From NCBI GenBank assembly GCA_024400415.1, contig JAKSMS010000004.1, positions 1 to 59,725 on the forward strand: a stretch of DNA of 59,725 bases, given 5' to 3'. The notes under the pieces were generated by a model. That model was not told the DNA's origin. It saw only the letters and a program-made list of their open reading frames with translations, and did no database searches. Origin of the DNA: Bacteroidales bacterium. GTDB lineage: Bacteria; Bacteroidota; Bacteroidia; Bacteroidales; P3. Shown piece after piece: positions 8,559-15,234 of the stretch. Made by a program: the position numbers and the translations under genes. Numbering within the stretch: position 1 is the stretch's first letter; each line of letters opens with the position of its first letter.

Positions 8559-9071
8559 ATGAGAAAGAACCTCATCCTACTCCTCCTGGCACTCGTTTGC
8601 ACCATGCCCGCTTACGCACAAAAGAAGAACAAGAAATCTTCCGCCCAGGCCAGCCAGCCCGTCGCCGTCACCTTCGTGGCCGCCAACAACGAAGAGTTCA
8701 TCCTCCACTTTGCCGGCCAGCGCATCAACAAAGAGCCGCAGACCCGCGTAGAGGTCACCGCCGACAAAGCACAGCTCAATGCCGACTACAACGTGCGCGT
8801 CGTCATCAAGAAGCCCCGAGTAGGTTCCGACATGGCTTTCTCCACCATCCGCATCACCAAGCTCGGCGAGGAATACGTCGTATGGGCCGACACCAAGCTC
8901 GACAAAGCCGAGCTCCTCACCCGCGACCAATACCGCCAGCGCACCACCCGCAAGGTAGCTCCCAACGCGCCTAAGCCCCACATCCAAGACCGCAGCAACA
9001 TCCGAGAAGCCATCGTAGCACCCGGCGAAATACTGCCCGACAACGTCATCATCCTCGAGAAGAAGCAGTAG
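8559..9071 (+). CDS. Small exported protein of unknown function
   Basis: 170 aa with a clear Sec signal peptide (residues 1-21, LLLLALVCTMPAYAQ) followed by a lysine-rich stretch (KKNKKSS). The rest looks like a compact beta-rich domain (VTFVAANNEEFILHFAGQRIN ... VRVVIKKPRV ... EEYVVWADTKLDKAELL) with no family I recognise. The PurL-like gene starts 9 nt after its stop, so the two are likely co-transcribed. No lipobox and no T9SS tail, so a periplasmic location is the simplest guess. Confidence 0.7.
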   Translation: MRKNLILLLLALVCTMPAYAQKKNKKSSAQASQPVAVTFVAANNEEFILHFAGQRINKEPQTRVEVTADKAQLNADYNVRVVIKKPRVGSDMAFSTIRITKLGEEYVVWADTKLDKAELLTRDQYRQRTTRKVAPNAPKPHIQDRSNIREAIVAPGEILPDNVIILEKKQ

Positions 9072-9080
9072 CCCCGCCCC

Positions 9081-9920
9081 ATGCCAGACGCCACTCCCAA
9101 CGCCGAGATCGTATCCCCCGACGTCGTAGAATCCATGGGCATCTCTCAGGCCGCATTCCAAGAAGTGCAGGCCATCATCGGACGCATGCCCACCATCGAA
9201 GAACTCTCCACACTCCTAGCCATGTGGAACGCCAACGGCCGCCAGCAGTCGCTCTACGGCTGGCTCCGCGGACAGCACCACGCCGTGGAGCGCCACGAAT
9301 ACCTCTATTCCGGCACCGACCAGGAATACCTCAAGATCCAAGAGCCCAAGATACGCCAGTGCCTCGATATCGCACGAGCCCTCTACCCTACCGCCGACCA
9401 GACCCTCAGCCTCATGCCCTTCCAGCCTGCTTCAGAAGTGTTCATGGTAGGCAATATCAATACCGACTTCCTCCACTCCACCTACGCAGAGCAGTTCCTC
9501 CACCTCGCCCACACCCCATTCTCCCTAGGCAGCGCCGAAGCCGACCTCTCCTACCACCACATGATCCTCGACGCACTCCTCGACAACCACACACTCCTAT
9601 CCAAGGCTCCCATCGCCAGCGGCGGACTCTTCCGCACACTCATCGAGTCTGGCCGCCAGCACCACATCGGCGTCGACATCCTCACCTGCCGAGAAGTACG
9701 CATCGACGCCTTCCTCTTCGGCGAAGAACCCGGGCGCATACTAGTCAGCATCCCCGACACCCAAGAAGACTTCTTCCTCCAAAAAATGGACGAAGCCCAG
9801 ATCAGCTGCGTGCTCCTAGGACGCACCACAAAAGGTCGAATCCTCATCGACGGATTCGACTTCGGACCCATCCAATCATATCTATATCATACAGCAAATC
9901 AAAAAGATACACCGCAATAA
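9081..9920 (+). CDS. Degenerate PurL-like protein (AIR synthase-related)
   Basis: 279 aa. Two segments match FGAM synthase (PurL) in order. Residues 22-62 resemble the PurL linker (IIGRMPTIEELSTLLAMWNANGRQQS, where true PurL reads LGRxPTxxELxMFxVMWSEHCSYKSS). Residues 175-260 resemble the C-terminal AIR-synthase domain (IASGGLFRTLIESG, FLFGEEPGRILVSIP, LGRTTKGRILIDG). The SEHCSYK catalytic histidine motif is lost, the ATP-binding AIRS_N domains and glutaminase domain are missing, and length is a quarter of a full PurL. It is therefore unlikely to make FGAM and may bind a nucleotide or phosphoribosyl ligand. It follows the exported-protein gene by 9 nt and precedes a LysE-type exporter. Confidence 0.6.
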   Translation: MPDATPNAEIVSPDVVESMGISQAAFQEVQAIIGRMPTIEELSTLLAMWNANGRQQSLYGWLRGQHHAVERHEYLYSGTDQEYLKIQEPKIRQCLDIARALYPTADQTLSLMPFQPASEVFMVGNINTDFLHSTYAEQFLHLAHTPFSLGSAEADLSYHHMILDALLDNHTLLSKAPIASGGLFRTLIESGRQHHIGVDILTCREVRIDAFLFGEEPGRILVSIPDTQEDFFLQKMDEAQISCVLLGRTTKGRILIDGFDFGPIQSYLYHTANQKDTPQ

Positions 9921-9930
9921 TAAACAAAAC

Positions 9931-9961
9931 TTTGCCAATTAGATAAAAAGTCGTATCTTTG
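9931..9961 (+). promoter_or_regulatory. Promoter of the LysE-type exporter gene
   Basis: TTTG at 9931-9934, 19 nt, then TATCTTTG at 9954-9961. The TTG at 9959 that would extend the ORF is part of the -7 element, so it cannot be the start. Transcription should begin near 9968. Confidence 0.85.
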
Positions 9962-9982
9962 CACGAAATTATAGAGCAAAAA

Positions 9983-10765
9983 GTGATACTCGTATACGGA
10001 ATCATACTAGGCATCTGCCTCTCGCTGTTCTTCAGTTTTGGGCCATCGTTCTTCTCGATGCTCCAAACCAGCGTACACTACGGATTCCGCCGATCCTATC
10101 CCTTTCCCCTCGGAGTCAGCGCCAGCGACATCGTCATCGTAGTGCTCATGATGACCGTCCTATCAGGCGTTGACATGAATGCCGTTATGCACAATGTGTG
10201 GGTGGCCAGCATCGCCGGCGTAGCCATCTTCTGCTGGGGCATCTACACCTTCAGCCGCAAGCGCCAAAATCCCCAAGAAGAAGGCAATGTCGTGCGCTTC
10301 CGCAAGCCCGAAGACCCCAGCCGCACATCCATGTTCCTCAAGGGATTCCTACTCAACTTCTTCAATCCCCTCATCTGGATCTACTGGATTTCCGTGCTCT
10401 CCATCGTCAGCGGACTCTTCGAGGCCGAGACCGTCTTCGACATCAAAGTCATGCTCTTCTTTGCCGGCATGCTAAGCGGATGCCTCTGCTTCGACCTCCT
10501 CAAATGCGCCGCAGCAGCAGCCCTCCAGCGCAAGCTCACCCCCGCCATCATCAACGGAGTCAACAAGTGCACAGGGGTTCTCCTCGCCATCTTTGCCGTC
10601 TACCTCGTCGTGTCCACCTTCTACTACAAGGCCCACCCCGAGATGGAACAGGAATCCAACGAGGTGCGATTCATCCGCGACGCCCTCACCACCGACACCG
10701 CCGCCAACAAGACCCTCAAGATCACCCTCCCAGTGTCATCCCGCACCTCCGACGCAACAGAATAG
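9983..10765 (+). CDS. LysE-family exporter
   Basis: Integral membrane protein of 260 aa with about six hydrophobic segments: VYGIILGICLSLFFSF, DIVIVVLMMTVLSG, WVASIAGVAIFCWGIY, FLLNFFNPLIWIYWISVLSIV, MLFFAGMLSGCLCFDLL and GVLLAIFAVYLVVS. The FLLNFFNPLIWIYW signature and the FGPSFFSMLQTSVHYGFRR loop are typical of the LysE/RhtB export family for amino acids or similar solutes; the substrate cannot be told. The GTG at 9983 is chosen because the upstream TTG lies inside the promoter. The charged C-terminal tail of about 40 residues is longer than usual. Its stop codon overlaps the left arm of the terminator. Confidence 0.85.
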   Translation: MILVYGIILGICLSLFFSFGPSFFSMLQTSVHYGFRRSYPFPLGVSASDIVIVVLMMTVLSGVDMNAVMHNVWVASIAGVAIFCWGIYTFSRKRQNPQEEGNVVRFRKPEDPSRTSMFLKGFLLNFFNPLIWIYWISVLSIVSGLFEAETVFDIKVMLFFAGMLSGCLCFDLLKCAAAAALQRKLTPAIINGVNKCTGVLLAIFAVYLVVSTFYYKAHPEMEQESNEVRFIRDALTTDTAANKTLKITLPVSSRTSDATE

Positions 10766-10805
10766 ACGGGCACATTCGGCGAAAAGCAAATCCCGTCTTT
10801 TATTT
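10764..10805 (+). terminator. Terminator after the LysE-type gene
   Basis: Stem AGACGGG/CCCGTCT with a long loop, followed by tttattt. The left arm includes the stop codon. Confidence 0.65.
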
Positions 10806-10878
10806 CTCTGGTAAACAATAAATTGCGGAGATAAACGTTGTTTGTAACAAAAAAACTCCGTTATGCCAGGAATCAGCC

Positions 10879-11133
10879 ATGCCAGCCAATCCATTGATAC
10901 TAAAGATCGTTGACGCGAAATATGTAGAAAATCTCACACTACTGCTGACATTCAACAACGGAGAACAGCGACTGTGCGACTTTCTCCCATTATCGTTGAA
11001 GGGTGTGTGCCAAAAACTGCAAGACCCAGACTATTTCAAATCCTTCCGGATTGACCCATTCTCGGTCGATTGGAACAATGAAATAGGCTTCGCCCCAGAA
11101 TTCCTATACAAACACAGCAAGCCCTCTTTTTAG
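10879..11133 (+). CDS. DUF2442 protein
   Basis: 84 aa matching the DUF2442 pattern: an N-terminal KIVDAKYVENLTLLLTFNNGEQRLCDFLP, then SLKGVCQKLQDPDYFKSFRIDPFSVDWNNEIGFAPEFLY. The family is small and of unknown function. It is often encoded beside DUF4160 in toxin-antitoxin-like pairs, but no partner is visible on either side. It lies at the edge of the repeat-rich accessory stretch. No clear promoter was identified. Confidence 0.75.
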   Translation: MPANPLILKIVDAKYVENLTLLLTFNNGEQRLCDFLPLSLKGVCQKLQDPDYFKSFRIDPFSVDWNNEIGFAPEFLYKHSKPSF

Positions 11134-11226
11134 TCATATACGCATTCGGTTCATCAGGTGTTTTTTCTTTTCACACCGAATCGACCGAATGAACCGAATC
11201 CTGCCGGAGTAGAGATGGCGGGTTTA
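11134..11226. other. Intergenic stretch with an ATTCGGT-type inverted repeat
   Basis: Between the DUF2442 gene and the first cassette tail. Bases 11157-11201 contain the reverse complement of the ATTCGGT-rich motif found at 15833-15879 and 16550-16587. The segment is also internally palindromic (ATTCGGTTCA near 11144, TGAACCGAAT near 11190). No coding signal. Confidence 0.6.
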
Positions 11227-11320
11227 GACAAAAACCGTAATCCACCCCAAGTAATGTATTAATGTTTTGATGTGTAAATGTGTAGAGTGACCTAGGTTTT
11301 TTTGCCGGTTTTTGTTTGAC
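11227..11320. mobile_element. Minimal cassette: two inverted tails, no hairpins
   Basis: Begins GACAAAAACCGTAATCCACC (11227) and ends TTGCCGGTTTTTGTTTGAC (11302-11320), the same left and right tails that bound the hairpin cassettes at 12801 and 13404. Only about 50 bp of AT-rich DNA lies between. It abuts the stop codon of the AAA ATPase gene. Confidence 0.6.
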
Positions 11321-12576
11321 TAAGAATCTTCCTGCCACTTATTGAAAGCCCGTACTTGTATGGTGTTACCTTTGTACACGATAGTGTCCTCTTTATCGAA
11401 AGTGATCAGCAAAAGATTATCACAATGCAATTCCTCCGCACATTCCACCAGTGCGGAGAGCTCGCGCTTGAGAGTCCGCTCGTTGCTTATATCGTATGAT
11501 ACTTGGATAAGCTGCTCTACATGAGTCCCTTTCCGGGTGACGAAATCCACCTCCTTATCATTACGTGAACGATAATAGAAGAGCGACTTCTCCTCGTCAT
11601 AGCCTCGGCGGCGCAGTTCCAGGAAGACATCATTTTCGAGCAGACGGCCGAGATTCTCGCTGAGATTGAATCCTGCACCCAGGACAAAGCCATTGTCCAC
11701 CACATACACTTTTCGCGGAGCCTTCAGCATGACCTTCAGCTTGTTATTGTATCGTGGCAGATAATAGAACAGGTAAGGCTCGTGCAGATAGCCACAGAAC
11801 TTCTTGACCGTATTCTCACTATTCATACCCAGATCTTCGCTCAGAGACAAGGTGGTAAACGGATTGCAGAAGTTGGAAAGCAAGTAGTTGGCGAGGTTAA
11901 ACAGTTCTGTCACCTTGCGTATCCTATGGCGCTGAGCCACATCCTTCGTAATGATCGATGTGAATAGCGTCTGCAGATAGTTCCCCGTCATCTGGCGGGC
12001 CTGCAGTGTCTCTGGATAGCCTCCCAGGCGAAGATACTCCTCATAGATGATCCTTGCCTTAGCCTCCTGCTCCGGCTGAATATCCTGAGCCGAAATCCCA
12101 GAATAGCTGAGTGTTTCAGACAAGCCGAACGGCAGCATCTCAATCTCCACATATCGCCCTGTCAGCACCGTGGCCATTTCGCTGCTCAACATCTTGGCAT
12201 TACTACCCGTAATGATCAGGTTGACGCCACGGCGATACAGCTTTGCGACCCACAAATCCCAGCCTTCGAGATTCTGCACCTCATCGAGCAACAGGTACTG
12301 ATAGGATGGATATACACTGTCAAGAGCCGACATCACAAGATCTTCATTCCAAAGAGAAAGCAGCTTGGGATCATCAAAATTAAGATATGCAAAACTATGG
12401 CCCCTCAGCATCATGAGCGCAAAGATGGACTTGCCGGCTCGCCGAGGACCCGTGATCAGCTTGATCTGCGGATTCTGCAAAAGAAGTGGAATGTCATAGC
12501 GCGATTGCCTGCGGATGTAGGGCAGAGATAGGAGCTGTTCGCATTCCTGACGTTGTTGCTTGATGGTCGTGAGCAT
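11320..12576 (-). CDS. AAA ATPase of the DUF4143 type
   Basis: 418 aa. The N-terminal AAA domain has Walker A GPRRAGKS (about 45-52), Walker B YLLLDEVQNLEGW and a sensor-like LIITGSNAKMLSSEMATVLTGR. The C-terminal half resembles DUF4143, with an EVDFVTRKG motif reminiscent of restriction-like nucleases (EKSLFYYRSRNDKEVDFVT). Such ATPases are scattered, frequently duplicated accessory genes of uncertain role. The ATG at 12576 is chosen because the promoter -7 element lies at 12603-12610, which excludes the upstream codon at 12615. It is flanked on both sides by the right-hand tail of the hairpin cassettes (11302 and 12753), so it may have travelled as cargo; that is inference. Confidence 0.8.
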   Translation of the reverse strand: MLTTIKQQRQECEQLLSLPYIRRQSRYDIPLLLQNPQIKLITGPRRAGKSIFALMMLRGHSFAYLNFDDPKLLSLWNEDLVMSALDSVYPSYQYLLLDEVQNLEGWDLWVAKLYRRGVNLIITGSNAKMLSSEMATVLTGRYVEIEMLPFGLSETLSYSGISAQDIQPEQEAKARIIYEEYLRLGGYPETLQARQMTGNYLQTLFTSIITKDVAQRHRIRKVTELFNLANYLLSNFCNPFTTLSLSEDLGMNSENTVKKFCGYLHEPYLFYYLPRYNNKLKVMLKAPRKVYVVDNGFVLGAGFNLSENLGRLLENDVFLELRRRGYDEEKSLFYYRSRNDKEVDFVTRKGTHVEQLIQVSYDISNERTLKRELSALVECAEELHCDNLLLITFDKEDTIVYKGNTIQVRAFNKWQEDS

Positions 12577-12602
12577 AGTCTGTATTGATATAAATGACGG
12601 TG

Positions 12603-12634
12603 CAAAGTTACACAATTTTTCTCAAATAGACAAG
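12603..12634 (-). promoter_or_regulatory. Promoter of the AAA ATPase gene
   Basis: On the minus strand, CTTG at 12634-12631 and TAACTTTG at 12610-12603, 20 nt apart. The predicted leader is under 20 nt. Confidence 0.65.
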
Positions 12635-12752
12635 CGTACTGCGGAAAAAAGTACAAAATATCCGCACTACAACGTTAAAAGTGCGCATTTTTGCTGGTAA
12701 AAGACAAATAGAATTCCCCCGCGCTTTCACTTTCAGATTGCGCAGGTTTTTT

Positions 12753-12771
12753 GCCGGTTTTTGTTTACAGT
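12753..12771. repeat. Solo right-hand cassette tail
   Basis: GCCGGTTTTTGTTTAC plus the spacer agtagaaacatgaattatc, identical to the junction at 13356-13400 between the two cassettes. Together with the left tail at 11227 it brackets the AAA ATPase gene. Confidence 0.6.
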
Positions 12772-12800
12772 AGAAACATGAATTATCACGAACAAGTTTT

Positions 12801-13371
12801 GACAAAAACCGTAATCCACCCCTTGGGATTGATGCAGATGCCTCTGTCGAGCCATCGATGGTGCAGCCGCCTGAAAATCCTTAAGCAAGCTTAGATATTT
12901 TCATCCGCCTGCCCCATCACCCTATCGGGTCTGCATCATTCCCAAGGCGATAAACAGAAATAAACCTTTCGTCTGTACATTGTGACCAATAGTCGTGTTG
13001 GAGCAAATGTTTATTATAGGTTACCTCTAAAAATTGCTTTCAGGAGATTTCTGTTCTATTTGAGATAGATTCAGCTGATGAGCGAAGGCGCATAGCGGGC
13101 TATGCAACTGAGTGAAACAGTTGAAGATATCCAAATAGGGCAGAAATATCGAAAAGTTTTTTTTAATTCCATTTTTCATGTAAAACGGGAATTTTTAGAG
13201 GTTACCTATAGTTTATCGCCTTGGATAGGATGACGGTTTTCCAAAGGAAAGTGATGGCATGGGTGCGAGAATTTGTCTGAATGCCAGCATTCTAGGAAAT
13301 TCTTGTGCTCATGGCATCAGGTGGTGCAAACCACCATCCTATCCAAGGGGTTTGTGCCGGTTTTTGTTTAC
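12801..13371. mobile_element. Hairpin cassette 1 (no gene, MITE inside)
   Basis: A 571-bp unit from GACAAAAACCG (12801) to CGGTTTTTGTTTAC (13371), whose ends are inverted repeats continuing into CCACCCCTTGG / CCAAGGGGTTT. A long hairpin stands at each end: left 12821-12947 (CCTTGGGATTGATGCAG paired with CTGCATCATTCCCAAGG) and right 13219-13348 (CCTTGGATAGGATG paired with CATCCTATCCAAGG, with nested arms GATGGCATG and CATGGCATC). Without the MITE only about 80 bp lies between the hairpins, and it contains a remnant matching the 3' end of the GxxExxY gene of cassette 2. This is cassette 2 with its cargo deleted. Confidence 0.75.
13019..13206. mobile_element. 188-bp MITE with TATA target duplication
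   Basis: Ends GGTTACCTCTAAAAATT and AATTTTTAGAGGTTACC form a 17-bp inverted repeat with one central mismatch, flanked on both sides by TATA (13015-13018 and 13207-13210). The interior is itself a long imperfect hairpin (TTTCTGTTCTATTTG...CAAATAGGGCAGAAA). There is no ORF. The matching position of cassette 2 (14080-14105) lacks it, showing the empty site. Confidence 0.8.
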
Positions 13372-13403
13372 AGTAGAAACATGAATTATCACGAACAAGT
13401 TTT

Positions 13404-14260
13404 GACAAAAACCGTAATCCACCCCTTGGGATTGATGCAGATGCCTCTGTCGAGCCATCGATGGTGCAGCCGCCTGAAAATCCTTAAGCAAGCTTAGATA
13501 TTTTCATCCGCCTGCCCCATCACCCTATCGGGTCTGCATCATTCCCAAGGCGATAAACCGAAATAAACATTCGTCAGAACATGTACATTGTGTCGGTGTC
13601 TGTGTCGAGATAGTAATGCTCGCTCTGATCTCGCATTGGTGCAAAATTCCATAGGACGCCTATGCGGGTTTTGGTGAGTCGCATGTAGTTCCATAGTTGT
13701 TGCCTATGGTCTGGACATAGAGACTCCACAGCCTTGCACTCAACGAATGCCTTTTCCTTCACATAGAAGTCAACATAGTGTTTATGATTTATCCGCTTGC
13801 CATGGAACTCAACCGAGAAGTAGTACTCACGAGCAAACGGCTTGATATTGCGTTCTTCTAGAACAATCTCCAACGCATCCTGATACATGTATTCATTGAG
13901 GAATGGACCTAATTCCCTGTGAACTTCCTGGCAGCAGCCGTTTAGTTCATAACACCATTGCTTCAGTTTCTGGCATAGGTCAGGATCTCTATCTGCCAAC
14001 CTTTCGATCTTATGGTTTCTCATTTTCTTGCAAGCACTACTTTTCTACACAAACGCACTCTCCAATGAATTATTGCGACGGAGGAATGGTTTATTTTGGT
14101 TTATCGCCTTGGATAGGATGACGACTTTCCTAAGGAAAGTGATGGCATGGGTGCAAGAATTTGTCTGAATGCCCGCATTCAAGGAAATTCTTGTGCTCAT
14201 GGCATCAGGTGGTGCAAACCACCATCCTATACAAGGGGTTTATGCCCGGTTTTTGTTTAC
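13404..14260. mobile_element. Hairpin cassette 2 carrying a GxxExxY gene
   Basis: An 857-bp unit with the same tails as cassette 1: left GACAAAAACCG at 13404, right CGGTTTTTGTTTAC ending at 14260. Left hairpin 13424-13550 and right hairpin 14107-14236 are nearly identical to those of cassette 1. Between them lies one gene on the minus strand (13574-14023). It begins 34 bp after cassette 1, separated by the same spacer seen before cassette 1. Confidence 0.75.
13574..14023 (-). CDS. GxxExxY family PD-(D/E)XK nuclease-like protein
   Basis: 149 aa of the GxxExxY (PDDEXK_3) family. The family motif region is HRELGPFLNEYMYQDALEIVL (E44, Y47). The PD-(D/E)XK core is visible as D85 in HYVDFYV and E95-x-K97 in AFVECKAVESL, followed by the conserved QLWNYMRLTKTRIGVLWNF helix and strand. 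Residues needed for metal-dependent nuclease activity are thus present, though activity is unproven for most of the family. The first glycine of the motif is shifted relative to the usual GxxExxY spacing, and the N-terminus carries about 25 extra residues. It is the only gene within hairpin cassette 2 and reads from the right hairpin towards the left. Confidence 0.8.
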   Translation of the reverse strand: MRNHKIERLADRDPDLCQKLKQWCYELNGCCQEVHRELGPFLNEYMYQDALEIVLEERNIKPFAREYYFSVEFHGKRINHKHYVDFYVKEKAFVECKAVESLCPDHRQQLWNYMRLTKTRIGVLWNFAPMRDQSEHYYLDTDTDTMYMF

Positions 14261-14409
14261 AGTTCAGTCGTAAAACATCCACACATATGGCGCAGATTAT
14301 TCCGTTTTCCCCAAGATATTGGCAACTTGAGCGATTTTTGGCGATGTACATCAATCTTGGAATCTTAAAATCTTCAAGACGAGGCTATTACAATAAAGAT
14401 TAAGCTTTT
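14261..14409. other. Sequence between cassette 2 and the TTACCGCCA repeats
   Basis: A frame from an ATG at 14287 encodes 38 residues (MAQIIPFSPRYWQLERFLAM...) ending at a TAA at 14401. It has no recognisable family and no promoter, and may be the remnant of a longer gene. I do not call it a gene. Confidence 0.35.
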
Positions 14410-14487
14410 TTACCGCCAGGTTACCGCCATTTTCGCCAAGTTACCGCCAAATTACCGCCAAATTTGGAGAGTTTTTTGGCGGCAACT
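14410..14487. repeat. TTACCGCCA short repeats with an inverted copy
   Basis: TTACCGCCA occurs at 14410, 14420, 14441 and 14452 with a divergent TTTCGCCAA at 14431, i.e. every 10-11 bp. Inverted forms TTGGCGGC and CTTGGCGA follow at 14476-14492. Helical-phase spacing is typical of protein-binding iterons, but no binding protein is encoded nearby. Confidence 0.6.
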
Positions 14488-14552
14488 TGGCGAGACAAAT
14501 ACCCAACTTACTGAATATCAAATTACTTTACCAAATTAACCAAAATTATGGC

Positions 14553-14899
14553 AAAAATTGCTCCAGAAATGGTGTGTTAGTGGCTGCGCCACATGGGTTG
14601 ATGGGTTAGTGGCTGCGCCATATGTGTTGATGTGTCCAAAATCGCACTCTTGACAACTATCTGAACTTATTTTTGCGTCAAGAAATACTAAGCCGCAGAA
14701 GTAGAGGTACTTACACAAAAAAAGTAGCCTTCATTAACGAAAAGTTAACGAAAAATTTAGGTTATTTTTTTCGTTAACTTTTCGTCAACTTTTCGTTAAC
14801 TACATCCAACAGTCTGATAATCAAATTTAAGGCAAAAATTGCACCAGAAATGGTGTGTTAGTGGCTGCGCCACATGGGTTGATGGGTTGATGTGTTTGG
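14553..14899. repeat. Pair of about 65-bp direct repeats round a TTAACG palindrome
   Basis: GTGTGTTAGTGGCTGCGCC and its flanks occur at about 14553-14620 and 14831-14895. Between them, 14733-14800 is an inverted repeat built from GTTAACGAAAAG units on one side and CTTTTCGTTAAC units on the other. Heptamers of the TTGAACC type follow at 14920-14985. No coding signal in this stretch. Confidence 0.6.
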
Positions 14900-14989
14900 C
14901 GTAAGGTGTATGGTAGAACTTTGAACTTTGATCCTTGAACCAGCCGCCTGCGGCTTTGAACCATTGAACCTTGAACTTTGAACGATTCT

Positions 14990-15234
14990 AAACAGAGCGT
15001 CAGAAAACTCGTTTTCTAGACCGGAGTGCAAAATCGTCATGAGGCGAAGCCGAGTAACTCCAGCCGCCTTGCGGCTCTAGCACTTCTCCGTCCTATCTAG
15101 GGACTTTCTCCGGCTTATCTGGCGGTCAACTCCGATAAAGAACCCCGGAGAAAGCCCACCGGATGGGTCCAGTTACCCCGCGGCTGGAGATTGGCGATTG
15201 GCTGTTGGATATTTACTATTTGCCATTTGCTAAC
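14990..15234. other. Non-coding stretch with a GGCGATTGGC palindrome
   Basis: No ORF with coding character. Bases 15192-15250 hold inverted arms GGCGATTGGC and GGCCAATCGC, a degenerate hairpin type also seen at 18974-19030. The rest is GC-rich and locally palindromic (GAAAAC...GTTTTC near 15004). Confidence 0.4.

Noticed and set aside
11227-14260. Integron-like attC array
   Set aside because: The hairpins do not carry the RYYYAAC and GTTRRRY core sites, two opposite-facing hairpins flank each unit, and no integrase gene is present.
14161-14403. An 80-codon frame starting in the right hairpin of cassette 2
   Set aside because: Its first half is hairpin sequence repeated in cassette 1, where the equivalent frame does not continue in the same way. 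Only the last 38 residues could be gene-derived.
14410-14487. CRISPR array
   Set aside because: Repeats are only 9 bp with spacers of 1-2 bp, far from CRISPR geometry, and there are no cas genes.
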